From: Rhodospirillales bacterium URHD0017
GTDB taxonomy: Bacteria; Pseudomonadota; Alphaproteobacteria; Reyranellales; Reyranellaceae
Length of the DNA: 64,000 nucleotides
Assembly (NCBI GenBank): GCA_900110395.1
Contig: FODP01000003.1
Location: 372,001 to 436,000 of the forward strand
Direction of reading: 5' to 3'
The translations under genes and the position numbers were made by a program. Of the stretch, positions 16,388-24,936 are shown one piece after another. Every line of letters begins with the position of its first letter. Within the stretch, counting starts at the first letter, position 1. The notes below the pieces were generated by a model. It saw only the letters and a list, made by a program, of their open reading frames with translations. It was not told the DNA's origin and did not search any database.

Positions 16388-17134
16388 TCAGTAGTGAACC
16401 TTCGGATGGAAGTCGCCACGCCCCTCCGGCGTGACGTCGAACATGTTCCACAACGGGTCCAGAAGGTCGTTGTGGCGATACTCCTGGCCGGGCTCGGCCG
16501 GTACGTACAGCAGCTCCGACGCCCAGAAGTGGCGGATCGTCCGGTCCTCTTCCCGCCGGAACACGTTCAGGATGGGCATGTCCCACTCTTCGCCTTCCTT
16601 GAACTCCTGCTGATCGCGCACGGCTTCCGAAAGAGCCGTGGAATCGCCGTAGTAGTCGCGATCGTAGGTGTTGCCCGCCGTCGACAGCAATCGCAGATGC
16701 TGCCAGCCGCGCTGCTTGGCGAGGTCGAGCAGACGCTTCAACGGCGACTTTGCGACGACGACGAAGTTGATGCGCTGGGCGGCATGCAGTGCCGCACCAT
16801 CGGCCGCGTCCAGGAAGTGCGTACAGCCCGGGCACGGCTCGGCGCGCTCCGGTCCGAACATGAAGCTGTAGATCGCCAGCGTATCCTTGCCCGGTGCGAA
16901 CAGCTCCGAGAGTTTTATGCGTCCGGTCCTGCCGCTGGGCCGCCTCCCCTCGAAGACATAGTCCTCGGGGAGCTCGCCGCCCTTGGGCAGCGCGCGGCGT
17001 TGCTGGGCGACACGCTCGATGTGCCGGCGCAGCTCCATCTCCTCCTCCAGCAAGGCCGTGCGGGCCTGCCGATAGGACGTACTTTCGTTGGGGAAATGAA
17101 GATGTTCGAGGTGGCGTTGCAGGTGCTGTTGCAT
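16388..17134 (-). CDS. DUF899 thioredoxin-like protein
   Basis: This 248-residue protein is of the DUF899 family, which adopts a thioredoxin-like fold. Conserved parts include the N-terminal TSYRQARTALLEEEMELRRHIE helix, LPKGGELPEDYVFEG, then SFMFGPERAEPCPGCTHFLDAADG with a CPGC redox-type cysteine pair, and a C-terminal HFWASELLYVPAEPGQEYRHNDLLDPLWNMFD. Function is unproven; some relatives sit beside dehydrogenases. I use ATG at 17132-17134. The 2OG-oxygenase-like gene lies 35 bases upstream on the same strand, suggesting co-transcription. Confidence 0.88.
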   Translation of the reverse strand: MQQHLQRHLEHLHFPNESTSYRQARTALLEEEMELRRHIERVAQQRRALPKGGELPEDYVFEGRRPSGRTGRIKLSELFAPGKDTLAIYSFMFGPERAEPCPGCTHFLDAADGAALHAAQRINFVVVAKSPLKRLLDLAKQRGWQHLRLLSTAGNTYDRDYYGDSTALSEAVRDQQEFKEGEEWDMPILNVFRREEDRTIRHFWASELLYVPAEPGQEYRHNDLLDPLWNMFDVTPEGRGDFHPKVHY

Positions 17135-17169
17135 GCCGGCCAAACGGCAAACCGGCAGCGATGGTTGCC

Positions 17170-17898
17170 TCAGGCGTAGAGGAAGGAACCGAGCAAAACC
17201 CAGCGTGCCGCATCCTTGCCACGTTTGGTCACAAGCGGCGTCGTGTAGTGCCAGAACGGCAGGCGGTAGGCTGTCACCGTCGCCGGCGGCGCTACCGACA
17301 CGACTTCGCTGAAATGGCCGGCGCGGCTGTACACCAGCCATTGATGCGCGACATCGGGCGCACACAGGCTGACATGCAGATCGATGTAGCCCGAGCGCGC
17401 GTCCTTGTTCTCGGGGTGATGGTCGTTGTGCGGGCCGGCGTAGTCGCCCGCACCATAGCGCAACACCTGCAGCCCCCAGTTGGCGGCGAGGGGCCGGCCG
17501 GCCAGCGCTTCGGCGAAGGCGCGGAACGAGGCCGACCGCATCATGCGCGCAAGGCCGATACGCTCGGCCGCCTTCACGCCGCGCTCGCGCCGGCTCTCGA
17601 AATAGATCGTGTGGGCGCGGCTGGTCTTGGGCAACAGCTCGCCGTAGTCGTGACGCATCTTGGAGATGCTTTCCGGCGGGATCGGTCGCTCCATGAGCTC
17701 GAGCTCGTCCGCGAGCGACTGCTCGAGCGCGCGCCGCACGCGCTCGGCCTTGGCGCGATCGAGCAGGTCGGTGCGGGCGAGAAAGCGCGTCCGCGGATTT
17801 GCCAGCGCACTGCAGAGCGCGTGGCTGCCGGCAAGGACACGCCGCCCGGAAGCGTTCAGCAGGTCCTCGAACTCGGCCGGAATGGCGTTTGATCTCAT
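17170..17898 (-). CDS. 2-oxoglutarate/Fe(II) oxygenase-like protein
   Basis: This 242-residue protein has a late segment [24 protein letters not shown] that resembles the HxD iron motif of 2-oxoglutarate oxygenases (H-N-D), with a possible distal histidine at FWHYTTPL and an arginine 15-20 residues on (KDAARW). The first half is helical and charged, without a domain I recognise. Similar prolyl-hydroxylase-like proteins act on small molecules or proteins. The assignment rests on these short motifs. It diverges from the UbiD-type gene with 30 bases between starts. Confidence 0.5.
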   Translation of the reverse strand: MRSNAIPAEFEDLLNASGRRVLAGSHALCSALANPRTRFLARTDLLDRAKAERVRRALEQSLADELELMERPIPPESISKMRHDYGELLPKTSRAHTIYFESRRERGVKAAERIGLARMMRSASFRAFAEALAGRPLAANWGLQVLRYGAGDYAGPHNDHHPENKDARSGYIDLHVSLCAPDVAHQWLVYSRAGHFSEVVSVAPPATVTAYRLPFWHYTTPLVTKRGKDAARWVLLGSFLYA

Positions 17899-17928
17899 GC
17901 GGGTGTCACTCTAAAGGACAACCCCAGG

Positions 17929-19446
17929 ATGCCCTACGCCTCGCTCCGGGATTTCATCGCCCGGCTGGAACAAAGTGGCCGGCTGGTGCGCGTGAAGGCG
18001 CCAGTCTCGCCACACCTGGAAATGACCGAAATCCAGACCCGCCTCCTGGCCGAGAAAGGCCCGGCCGTGCTGTTCGAGAACGTGGTGCGGGCCGACGGCA
18101 GGCGGTCGGACATTCCGGTGCTGGTCAACCTGTTCGGCACGGTCGAGCGCGTCGCCTGGGGCATGGACCGCGAGCCCGACCAGTTGCGCCAGGTCGGCGA
18201 GACACTGGCCTTCCTGCGCCAGCCCGAGCCGCCCGGCGGCTGGCGCGAGGCGCTCGACATGCTGCCCATGCTGCGCACGGTGATGGCCATGAAGCCGCGT
18301 ACGGTGGGCAGCGCCCCCTGCCAGGAGATCGTGCTGACCGGCAACGACATCGACCTTGGCCGCCTGCCGATCCAGACCTGCTGGCCGGGCGAGCCCGCAC
18401 CGCTGATCACCTGGCCCCTGATCGTCACCCAGGGCCCCAACCCGCAAGGCGACAAGCAGGACAGCTTCAACCTCGGCATCTATCGCCTGCAGGTGACGGG
18501 CCGGAACACGACCTTGATGCGCTGGCTGAAACATCGCGGCGGCGCGCAGCATCACCAGCGCTGGAAGGGCGCCGGCAAGCGCGAGCCGCTGCCCGTGGCC
18601 GCCGTGATCGGCGCCGATCCCGGCACCATCCTGGCCGCCGTGACGCCGGTGCCCGACACCTTGTCGGAGTACCAGTTCGCGGGCTTGCTGCGCGGCAAGA
18701 AGGTCGAGCTGGTCGATTGCCGGACGGTGCCGCTGAAGGTGCCGGCCGAGGCCGAGATCGTGCTCGAGGGCCATGTCAGCCTCGATGACTATGGCGACGA
18801 GGGCCCCTACGGCGATCACACCGGCTACTACAACAGCGTCGAGCGCTTCCCGGTGTTCACCATCAGCGCCATCACCATGCGGCGCAATCCGATCTACCTC
18901 TCGACCTTCACCGGCCGGCCGCCCGATGAGCCCTCCGTGCTGGGCGAGGCGCTGAACGAGGTGTTCATCCCCCTCTTCCAGCAGCAGTTCCCCGAGATCG
19001 TCGATTTCTGGCTGCCGCCCGAAGGCTGCTCCTACCGCATCGCCGTGGTGTCGATGAAGAAGGCCTACGCCGGCCACGCCAAGCGCGTGATGATGGGCGT
19101 ATGGAGCTACCTGCGGCAGTTCATGTACACCAAGTGGGTGATCGTGGTGGATGCCGACATTGATGCCCGCAGCTGGAAGGACGTGATGTGGGCGCTGTCG
19201 ACCCGCATGGACCCGGCGCGCGACATCACGGTGATCGAGAACACGCCGATCGACTACCTCGACTTCGCGAGCCCCGTATCCGGCCTCGGCTCCAAGATCG
19301 GCCTCGACGCCACGGACAAGTTCCCCGGCGAGACCAACCGCGAGTGGGGCCGCCAGATCCGCATGGAGCAGGCCGTCATCGACAAGGTCGACGCGATGTG
19401 GAGCGAGCTCGGATTGCCGGGCAGCGGAAAGAAGATCTGGCGCTGA
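17929..19446 (+). CDS. UbiD-family (prenylated-FMN) decarboxylase
   Basis: The product has 505 residues. It matches the UbiD family, which uses prenylated FMN for reversible decarboxylation of aromatic or unsaturated acids. Typical segments are [25 protein letters not shown] near residue 125, the active-site region [13 protein letters not shown] with a nearby acidic/arginine network (ITMRRNPIY), and TGRPPDEPS. No ubiX-type flavin prenyltransferase is in the window, so cofactor supply must be encoded elsewhere. The location 3.5 kb from ubiA suggests, but does not prove, a ubiquinone role; the family also serves aromatic catabolism. Confidence 0.9.
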   Translation: MPYASLRDFIARLEQSGRLVRVKAPVSPHLEMTEIQTRLLAEKGPAVLFENVVRADGRRSDIPVLVNLFGTVERVAWGMDREPDQLRQVGETLAFLRQPEPPGGWREALDMLPMLRTVMAMKPRTVGSAPCQEIVLTGNDIDLGRLPIQTCWPGEPAPLITWPLIVTQGPNPQGDKQDSFNLGIYRLQVTGRNTTLMRWLKHRGGAQHHQRWKGAGKREPLPVAAVIGADPGTILAAVTPVPDTLSEYQFAGLLRGKKVELVDCRTVPLKVPAEAEIVLEGHVSLDDYGDEGPYGDHTGYYNSVERFPVFTISAITMRRNPIYLSTFTGRPPDEPSVLGEALNEVFIPLFQQQFPEIVDFWLPPEGCSYRIAVVSMKKAYAGHAKRVMMGVWSYLRQFMYTKWVIVVDADIDARSWKDVMWALSTRMDPARDITVIENTPIDYLDFASPVSGLGSKIGLDATDKFPGETNREWGRQIRMEQAVIDKVDAMWSELGLPGSGKKIWR

Positions 19447-20515
19447 TCACCGCTTCATCCCGACCAGGACCTTTTCCGCAACGAGCTTTCGTCCAACGGC
19501 CGCATCGGCTTCCGCAGCCCCGCGCGTCGCGCCGCTGATCGCCACCTTGTCGAGGCCGAGGGCCTGCAGCTCCTGCAGGCGCTCGATGCAGCGCTCGGGC
19601 GGGCCAACAATGGCGAAGCGATCGACGAAGTCGTCGGTCAGCGTGCCGGCTTGGCGGGAATCGCCCCGCGTGTGGGCTTTCATGTCGTAGTTGCTGTGCA
19701 GTGCCTTGAGCACCTGCTGGTCGCCGGCTGACGTCGGCACCTCGGTCTTGCCGTGCATCACCGAGAAGCGCGCGAAGGTCGTGAGCCCGCCGCGCACCAG
19801 GCTGCGCGCCGTGCCCATGTCGGTATGGCAGCCGAGATTGAGATAGGCGCCGAAGGTGATGCCGTTTGGGTCGAGGCCCGAGTCCTTGCGTGTCTTCTTC
19901 GCGAGCGCCATGCCCCATTTCAGCCGCTCGACGTCGGCACCCAGGGCGAACATCACGCGATCGGCGTGAAGGGCGGCAATGGCGATGACCTTGGGGCCGC
20001 TGGCGGCGACCTCGACCGGCACCTTGGCGCCGCCTGAGATCCAGGTGGATGCGGCTCGCGGGCGGTGCGTCGTGCAGGTGCAGCCCCGACATCGGCGGCG
20101 CCACGTCGGTCGGAATGTCGATGTCGTCGAAGCTGACAGCCTCGCCCTTCAAGTACGTCTGGAGCTGGCGCAGGTAGCGCTCGAACTGCGCCAGCCGGGC
20201 CGGCGCGCGGCCGAGATGGGCCAGGGCCGAATCGCCGCGGCCGATGCCCAGCACCGCACGGCCGCTCGAGACGCGGTTGACGCTGGTGATGGCGGTCGCG
20301 GTTGCCGCGGCATGGCGCGTCACCGAATTGGTGACGCCGGTGCCGAGGCCAAGCCGGCTCGTCGCCGTGGCGGCAAGCGCCAGGGCGACGTAGGGATCGC
20401 CCGAGAGGTTCTGCGAATCGACGACCAGCATGCCGTCCCAGCCGGCGGCCTCGATCTCCTGCGCCGTACGCGCGGCACCGCGCGCCGCCGCGACGGTCGT
20501 CATCCACAATTGCAC
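19447..20515 (-). pseudogene. LLM-class flavin-dependent oxidoreductase, frameshifted
   Basis: Two adjacent reading frames together make one luciferase-like monooxygenase of about 355 residues. The N-terminal piece (GTG at 20515, reading to about 20045) has MTTVAAARGAARTAQEIEAAG...GTGVTNSVTRHAAATATAI. The C-terminal piece, in another frame, has VEVAASGPKVIAIAALHADRVMF...FAIVGPPERCIERLQELQALG. The frames join at about 20040-20050, where removing one base after the RIH codons restores the run RIHW-ISGGAKVPVEV. The start is supported by GGGAGG before the GTG. Either a recent inactivation or a sequencing error explains this. The EEP gene lies upstream on the same strand. Confidence 0.75.
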
Positions 20516-20547
20516 GTCGTTCCCTCCCGTGATCGGGAGGCGTTCTA

Positions 20548-21531
20548 TCAGGTCTGGCCGTCCTGCACGATCTGGCTCAGCCGCTGGCCTTCGATGTCGG
20601 TGTCGATCTGCACCCACACCGGGAAGTGGTCGGAGAGCTGGAAGGTGAAGTCCAGCGTCGAGTAGTTGGCCTTGGGAAAGAGCGTCTTGATGAAGGCAGC
20701 AGAACCGGAGAAGTCGAGGGTGCCACCTTTGTCGGTGAAGCGCTCCGCCAGGGTCGGCATGTGCAGGATCTGGTCGTAGCGCGCATCCTTGTTGAGATTG
20801 GAGCCCTTCACGATCGCGTCGCCGACCTTGAGGTCGACCAGCGCCTTGGGAATCTTCAGGCCGCGCTTGGTCAGCGCCTTGAAGATCTTGTCGTCGAGCG
20901 TGGGCGTGTTGAAGTCACCCATGACGATGAGGTCGGTGTCCTCGGCCATCTTTCCCTTGAAGCGCCGGTCGATCCAGTCGGCCAGCAGGGCGAGCTCGGC
21001 GGTCCGGCCGTCTATGCTGTCGCCCCAGCGGGCATGCGTGGCGAGGACGACGAAATCGAAGTTGCCGGCGCGGAACGAGCACATGTAGGGCGAACGCCAG
21101 AACGACTGGCCGGCGAGATACTCCCGGGCCTTCTTGGTGCGCGGCGCGTCGACCTCGGCGGCGAGGCCGTTGAAGGTGACGGCGCGGCGATCGAACAGGA
21201 AGCCGACACGCTCGTGGTTGCCGCCGGAATCGTCCATCCAGTCGGAGTAGACCAGGTCCCAGGTCCGCCCCAGGATCTGGCAGACCCGGCCGTAGTCGTG
21301 GAGGTTGTCGCGCAGCTCGACCAGGGCGATCAGGTCGAACTGGCCCAGGATCTCGGCGATGTAGTGGATCGCCGCTTCGCTGCGCGGCCGCTTGCCGAAC
21401 TCGCGGATGTTCCAGACGGCGACGTTGATGGTCTGGTCGAGCTGCGACGGCGGAATCTGCGCCGCCTTGATGCGCTCCTTGAGCGCGAGCAGGCCCGCCG
21501 CGATGTCGGGCGAAACGTCTCCGTGGTGCAT
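20548..21531 (-). CDS. Endonuclease/exonuclease/phosphatase (EEP)-family hydrolase
   Basis: This 327-residue metal-dependent phosphodiesterase belongs to the DNase I-like superfamily. Motifs appear in order: NVAVWNIREFG (asparagine early), ALVELRDN with the metal-binding glutamate, VLATHARWGDS, VMGDFNTPTLDD (the NxD pair near residue 205) and a C-terminal LSDHFPVW (the catalytic DH pair). There is no signal peptide. Substrates in the superfamily range from DNA to sphingolipids and phosphoinositides; none is indicated. The tetR-type gene diverges 122 bases away. Confidence 0.85.
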   Translation of the reverse strand: MHHGDVSPDIAAGLLALKERIKAAQIPPSQLDQTINVAVWNIREFGKRPRSEAAIHYIAEILGQFDLIALVELRDNLHDYGRVCQILGRTWDLVYSDWMDDSGGNHERVGFLFDRRAVTFNGLAAEVDAPRTKKAREYLAGQSFWRSPYMCSFRAGNFDFVVLATHARWGDSIDGRTAELALLADWIDRRFKGKMAEDTDLIVMGDFNTPTLDDKIFKALTKRGLKIPKALVDLKVGDAIVKGSNLNKDARYDQILHMPTLAERFTDKGGTLDFSGSAAFIKTLFPKANYSTLDFTFQLSDHFPVWVQIDTDIEGQRLSQIVQDGQT

Positions 21532-21636
21532 AGAATCCCCCGCTAATGACCACTCTGCATCCTGCGGTAGAAAACTGGCATCCTCAAGGCAACCACCACC
21601 TACCGCAAAATCGCCCTGCCGGTCGCCGCCTCCTCG

Positions 21637-21655
21637 ATGTAAACTCCCTTAACAT
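21637..21655 (+). promoter_or_regulatory. TetR operator overlapping the tetR start codon
   Basis: ATGTAAA-N5-TTAACAT spans 21637-21655 and its last bases are the A and T of the regulator's own ATG (21654). The same 7-5-7 pattern appears at 22324-22342 before the DUF2852 gene, and nowhere else I noticed. It is the likely autorepression site. Confidence 0.65.
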
Positions 21656-22292
21656 GAGTTGGAAAAGACGTGAGCGCGAGGCGCGCGGCTACCATCACGG
21701 CAATCTGCGCGAGGCGCTGATCCAGGCCGCGCGTGAGCTGATCGCCGAGAAAGGGCCGGCCGGCTTTACTTTCGCCGACGCCGCCCGCTCGGCCGGCGTC
21801 AGCGCCGCCGCGCCCTACCGCCATTTCCGCGACCGCGAGGCGCTGCTGGCCGACGTGGCGCGCGAGGGCTTCCAGCGCTTCGAGGCCATGCTGTCGACCG
21901 GCTGGGCAGCCGGCAAACCCGACGCGCTCACCGCCTTCAACAATGTCGGCAAGGCCTACCTCGCCTTCGCCCGCGCCGAGCCCGCCTACTACGCCGCCAT
22001 GTTCGAATCAGGCCTGCCGCCCGATCTCAATGCCGACCTGCGCGCTGCGGCCGACCGCGCCTTCGGCGTGCTGCGCGGCGCTGCCGAGGCCCTGGTGGCC
22101 CTGCTGCCGGCTGGCAAGCGGCCGCCCGCCATGATGATGAGCCTGCATGTCTGGGCCATGGCGCATGGCATTGCCTCGCTGTTCGGCCGGGGCGATGCCG
22201 GCCGGCGCAGCCTGCCGATGACTGCCGAAGAGCTCCTGGAATCGCAAATGCTCATTTACCTGCAGGGATTGGGTTTTCCCGGAAAAGCCTGA
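21654..22292 (+). CDS. TetR/AcrR-family transcriptional regulator
   Basis: The product has 212 residues. The N-terminal TetR helix-turn-helix is visible: YHHGNLREALIQAARELIAEKG, then FTFADAARSAGVSAAAPYRHFRDREALLADV (residues about 40-75). The C-terminal ligand-binding part carries AYYAAMFESGLPPDLNADL, which resembles the WHG-type C-terminal domain. The translation start is ATG at 21654, with the operator overlapping it. The DUF2852 gene follows 88 bases downstream on the same strand behind a second copy of the operator, so this regulator probably controls both. The inducing ligand is unknown. Confidence 0.88.
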   Translation: MSWKRREREARGYHHGNLREALIQAARELIAEKGPAGFTFADAARSAGVSAAAPYRHFRDREALLADVAREGFQRFEAMLSTGWAAGKPDALTAFNNVGKAYLAFARAEPAYYAAMFESGLPPDLNADLRAAADRAFGVLRGAAEALVALLPAGKRPPAMMMSLHVWAMAHGIASLFGRGDAGRRSLPMTAEELLESQMLIYLQGLGFPGKA

Positions 22293-22298
22293 GCCCCC

Positions 22299-22348
22299 TT
22301 GACTCGCCCGAGCGGAATGCCCAATGTAAATGTCGTTAACATTTACAT
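22299..22348 (+). promoter_or_regulatory. Promoter and TetR operator before the DUF2852 gene
   Basis: TTGACT at 22299-22304 is followed 18 bases later by an A+T-rich -10 candidate (AATGTA, 22323-22328). The operator ATGTAAA-N5-TTAACAT (22324-22342) overlaps the -10. It extends into a larger palindrome of 9-bp arms (ATGTAAATG at 22324-22332, CATTTACAT at 22340-22348). A further GTTAAC half-site lies at 22351-22356. Binding by the TetR protein would block transcription. Confidence 0.6.
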
Positions 22349-22379
22349 CCGTTAACGCGCAAAACGAGGGAGCCCCGCC

Positions 22380-22826
22380 ATGACGGGCAGCTTGATGGAA
22401 AGACTGGACGACATCCCGAAGCCCGCCTGGATCGCCCTTCTGGTCGCGAGCTTCATCCTGTTCTGGCCGATTGGCCTCGCCCTTCTCATCTACCTCAAAT
22501 GGAGTGGACGCATGTTTTGCTCTCGTCACGGCCGCTACGGCCACTGGTCCGGACCCGACGGCCGCGAAGCACGACGCGAAGCGCGCGACGAATGGCGCGC
22601 CTGGAAGCGCCGCAGTCGCTGGGGCGGCCAGGGCAGCGGCAACGTCGCCTTCGACGAGTATCGCGAGGAGACGCTGCGCAAGCTCGACGAGGAGCAGCGC
22701 GAGTTCCGCGACTTCCTCGACCGCCTGCGCGCCGCCAAGGATCGCTCTGAGTTCGACCAGTTCATGACCGAGCGCCGTAACCGCCCGCCCACCGCCGAAC
22801 CGCCGGCTCCGACTCCCTCCGCTTAA
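22380..22826 (+). CDS. DUF2852 membrane protein
   Basis: This 148-residue protein has one or two transmembrane segments in PKPAWIALLVASFILFWPIGLALLIYLKW (residues about 13-41). A long charged tail rich in arginine and glutamate follows (coiled-coil-like FDEYREETLRKLDEEQREFRDFLDRL), ending in a proline-rich stretch. This is the DUF2852 pattern, found mainly in alphaproteobacteria. The function is unknown. It is controlled, by position, by the upstream TetR regulator and its operator. A strong terminator follows. Confidence 0.85.
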   Translation: MTGSLMERLDDIPKPAWIALLVASFILFWPIGLALLIYLKWSGRMFCSRHGRYGHWSGPDGREARREARDEWRAWKRRSRWGGQGSGNVAFDEYREETLRKLDEEQREFRDFLDRLRAAKDRSEFDQFMTERRNRPPTAEPPAPTPSA

Positions 22827-22842
22827 GACAGCCGGCTCTCCG

Positions 22843-22876
22843 CCCCTCCCGTCGTACCCCGACGGGAGGGGTTTTT
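22843..22876 (+). terminator. Rho-independent terminator after the DUF2852 gene
   Basis: A 12-bp perfect G+C-rich stem (22843-22854 with 22860-22871) and a five-base loop are followed directly by TTTTT (22872-22876). This is the clearest intrinsic terminator in the window. Confidence 0.92.
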
Positions 22877-22880
22877 CATG

Positions 22881-23591
22881 TCAGTGGTCCAGCTTCATCG
22901 GCAGGCGCAGCTCGACCGACCGTTCGGCGAGATCGAGCAGCACGGCGTAGGCATAGCGTGCGTTCTGTTCGAGCGGCGCGTTGTCGGCCAACGCATCGCG
23001 CCCCCAGGCAGCGACGACTTCGGCGTCTGCCTTCCAGGTCGCGGCATTGAGCTCTTCGAGCTGGGGCCTGAGCGTCGCCGTCGAGCCCACGACCACACGC
23101 CGGCCGTCGACATCCTCGCCCTCGAAGGTGAATTCGAAAGAGTTGGGCAACCACAGCTCGACATTGCGCACGAGGTGAGAGTAGCGCGAGCGGAGACCCG
23201 TCACGTTGCTGCGCACCAGGGCGGGATCGTTGTCCCATTCCTCGGGCAGGCTGGCCGGCCGCCGCACCGCCGGATGCTCGGCATAGGCCGCCCACAAGAC
23301 CAGCGAGCCGAAACCATCCCATCCCGGTCGGCCGGTGTAATAGGGCGCATCGAGGTCTTCACTCCAATCGAGCGGCGAGGCGATGCGGTCGCCAAGCGAC
23401 TGATTGAGCTCGACGCGCCAGGTGAGGATGGCCTGGAGAGTTTCCTGGATATCCGGCTCGGGCTCGTCCGAGCCGACACGACGCCCGATGCGAAACGGCG
23501 TGCCGCGCTCGCGAGCCGTTCTCTCCGAAACATTTTCCCACTCACCGGCATAGTAGCGCGTGAGCGACCCGACATAGACGTCGAGGGCCAT
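22881..23591 (-). CDS. Uncharacterised 236-residue protein
   Basis: I do not recognise this family. The protein is soluble, starts MALDVYVGSLTRYYAGEWEN, and is rich in aromatic and acidic residues. Recognisable short segments are PEPDIQETLQAILTWR, YTGRPGWDGFGSLVLWAAYAEHP and FTFEGEDVDGRRVVVGSTATL. There is no signal peptide or membrane segment. It reads toward the DUF2852 terminator. The 5' flank holds a hairpin with a tRNA-T-arm-like tip (23646-23681) and a second hairpin (23619-23632), which may form its leader. Its MALDVYVG opening is a distinctive handle for a database search. Confidence 0.6.
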   Translation of the reverse strand: MALDVYVGSLTRYYAGEWENVSERTARERGTPFRIGRRVGSDEPEPDIQETLQAILTWRVELNQSLGDRIASPLDWSEDLDAPYYTGRPGWDGFGSLVLWAAYAEHPAVRRPASLPEEWDNDPALVRSNVTGLRSRYSHLVRNVELWLPNSFEFTFEGEDVDGRRVVVGSTATLRPQLEELNAATWKADAEVVAAWGRDALADNAPLEQNARYAYAVLLDLAERSVELRLPMKLDH

Positions 23592-23618
23592 GAACGAGGG
23601 GTCCTTTTGCTTGTCTGG

Positions 23619-23681
23619 GGCGGTTATCCGCCTCTGCCACTTGTAGTTGTTTTAGGCGGAATTTGAACCCGCGAAAACAAC
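23619..23681 (-). promoter_or_regulatory. Two leader hairpins, one with a T-arm-like tip
   Basis: On the minus strand the outer stem GTTGTTTT/AAAACAAC (8 bp; 23674-23681 with 23646-23653) encloses GCGGG-TTCAAAT-TCCGC, a five-base-pair stem (one G-U) with the exact seven-base loop of a tRNA T-arm. A second hairpin, GGCGG-ATAA-CCGCC (23619-23632), lies closer to the gene start at 23591. No D-arm, anticodon arm or acceptor stem is present, so this is not a tRNA. It may be a cis-regulatory leader of the 236-residue protein gene. Confidence 0.45.
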
Positions 23682-23759
23682 CGAAAGCAAATACCTGAAT
23701 GACAACGCGCGCATCGACGTTCCGTTGCGCAGGACAGCGTTGCACGGCCTGAGGGCAGC

Positions 23760-23774
23760 ACTATCAATAATAGT
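23760..23774. promoter_or_regulatory. A+T-rich operator-like inverted repeat
   Basis: ACTAT-CAATA-ATAGT is a perfect 5-5-5 inverted repeat within an unusually A+T-rich stretch (about 23757-23810) upstream of the hairpins and of the minus-strand gene at 23591. It could be a regulator site; no binding protein can be named. Confidence 0.3.
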
Positions 23775-23817
23775 ATTGCACTCAGGATATTCTACGAGAA
23801 ACTAAATGGCGCGCTGG

Positions 23818-24807
23818 TTACTGCGGCTCGAGATTGAGGCCTTTGACCACCTCGATCCATACCGGGCCCTGCTCGGCCAGGTACTTCTCGAAGAACACAT
23901 GGTCCTGGGCTGCATTGTCGATGCCGAAAGTGTCGAGGATCTTCTGGATGCGCTCGCTCTTGCCCGCTTCGACCATCATGTCAGAGAGCTTCAGCACGAT
24001 CTCCTTGGGCATCGCCGCCGGCCCAACGAGGCAGATGAAGCCCTGGACCTGGAAGGCGACATCGGTGACGCCCTGCTCCCAGAAGGTGCCGACGTCGGGC
24101 AGCTTCTTCATGCGCGTCTTGGTCGGAACGGCGATCGGCCGGCCGTTGCCGCTCTGCAGGACCGCGGCCGCGGCGGCATAGCTGCCGCTGCCGCCCTGGA
24201 CGGCGCCCGAGCCGACATCGATCCACATCGGCGCCTCGCCACGATAATGCACCGCCTCCATCTTCAGCCCGTAGTGGCGGTTCAGCGCCTCGACGGCGCA
24301 GTGGCTGTAGGAGCCCGCGCCATAGGTCCCCAGGCTCACCTTGTTGGTGCGGGCGTAGTCGGCGAATTCCTTGAGGTTGTTGACCGGCACGTTCTTGTTG
24401 ACGATGAGCGGCAGGTGGCCCGCATCCATCCACGAGATCGGCACGAAGTCCTTGTCGGGATCGTAGGGCAGCTTCTTGAACAGCACCTTGTTCATGATCA
24501 TGGTGGTCGAGATCGTCCACATCAGCGTGTGGCCGTCCGGCGCTGCACTCTTGACCTGCTCGGCGGCAATGGCGCCCGAGGCACCGGCCTTGTTCTCGAC
24601 GTGCACCGGCTGTCCGGTCTTTTGCGAGATCGCCTCGCCATAGGCCCGCGCGAAGGTGTCGGTGAGGCCACCGGCGGGATAGCCGCAGATGATTTTTATG
24701 GGCTTGCTGGGCCAGGCCTGGGCGATGGCCGGAGCCGGAAGAGCAGCCGCCGCAGCGGCGGCGGAACCATAGCGCAGCAACTCGCGACGCGACGCACGCA
24801 CGATCAT
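23818..24807 (-). CDS. Bug-family tripartite tricarboxylate transporter binding protein (copy 1)
   Basis: This 329-residue periplasmic binding protein has an N-terminal twin-arginine-like start (RASRRELLRYG) and hydrophobic AAAAAAALPAPAIAQA, then WPSKPIKIICGYPAGGLTD, the Bug-family opening that binds carboxylate ligands. Conserved KLPYDPDKDF and the C-terminal KILDTFGIDN segment follow. ATG at 24807 has GGAGG seven bases upstream; an ATG two codons earlier abuts that GGAGG and is unlikely. Close homology to the protein encoded at 24937-25923 shows tandem duplication. The TctA/TctB membrane subunits are not in the window. Confidence 0.9.
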   Translation of the reverse strand: MIVRASRRELLRYGSAAAAAAALPAPAIAQAWPSKPIKIICGYPAGGLTDTFARAYGEAISQKTGQPVHVENKAGASGAIAAEQVKSAAPDGHTLMWTISTTMIMNKVLFKKLPYDPDKDFVPISWMDAGHLPLIVNKNVPVNNLKEFADYARTNKVSLGTYGAGSYSHCAVEALNRHYGLKMEAVHYRGEAPMWIDVGSGAVQGGSGSYAAAAAVLQSGNGRPIAVPTKTRMKKLPDVGTFWEQGVTDVAFQVQGFICLVGPAAMPKEIVLKLSDMMVEAGKSERIQKILDTFGIDNAAQDHVFFEKYLAEQGPVWIEVVKGLNLEPQ

Positions 24808-24920
24808 GAACATCCTCCCTGCGGCGCGTCTCTTTGATGGGTGACGGTCTTGGCCGTCTTGTCCGCGCCAGCCTTCAGAATGGCTGCGATTTCGGCGGCC
24901 GTAAAGGCAGCTTCATCGCG
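24804..24920 (-). pseudogene. C-terminal remnant of a second CaiB/BaiF CoA-transferase
   Basis: The gap between the two Bug genes encodes, in frame, EAAFTAAEIAAILKAGADKTA, ending at a TGA that overlaps the ATG of Bug copy 1. The intact CoA-transferase upstream ends EAGYTGAEIDAMLKSGATKTA. The two align without a gap, with most positions identical. The rest of the second transferase is missing. This indicates that a whole CaiB-Bug unit was duplicated and then most of the second CaiB was deleted. Confidence 0.7.
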
Positions 24921-24936
24921 GCCGCAAGGCAGCCGC

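Noticed and set aside
23646..23681. A possible tRNA gene suggested by a perfect T-arm loop
   Set aside because: No D-arm, anticodon arm, acceptor pairing or CCA end can be found around it, and the stem is embedded in a longer hairpin.
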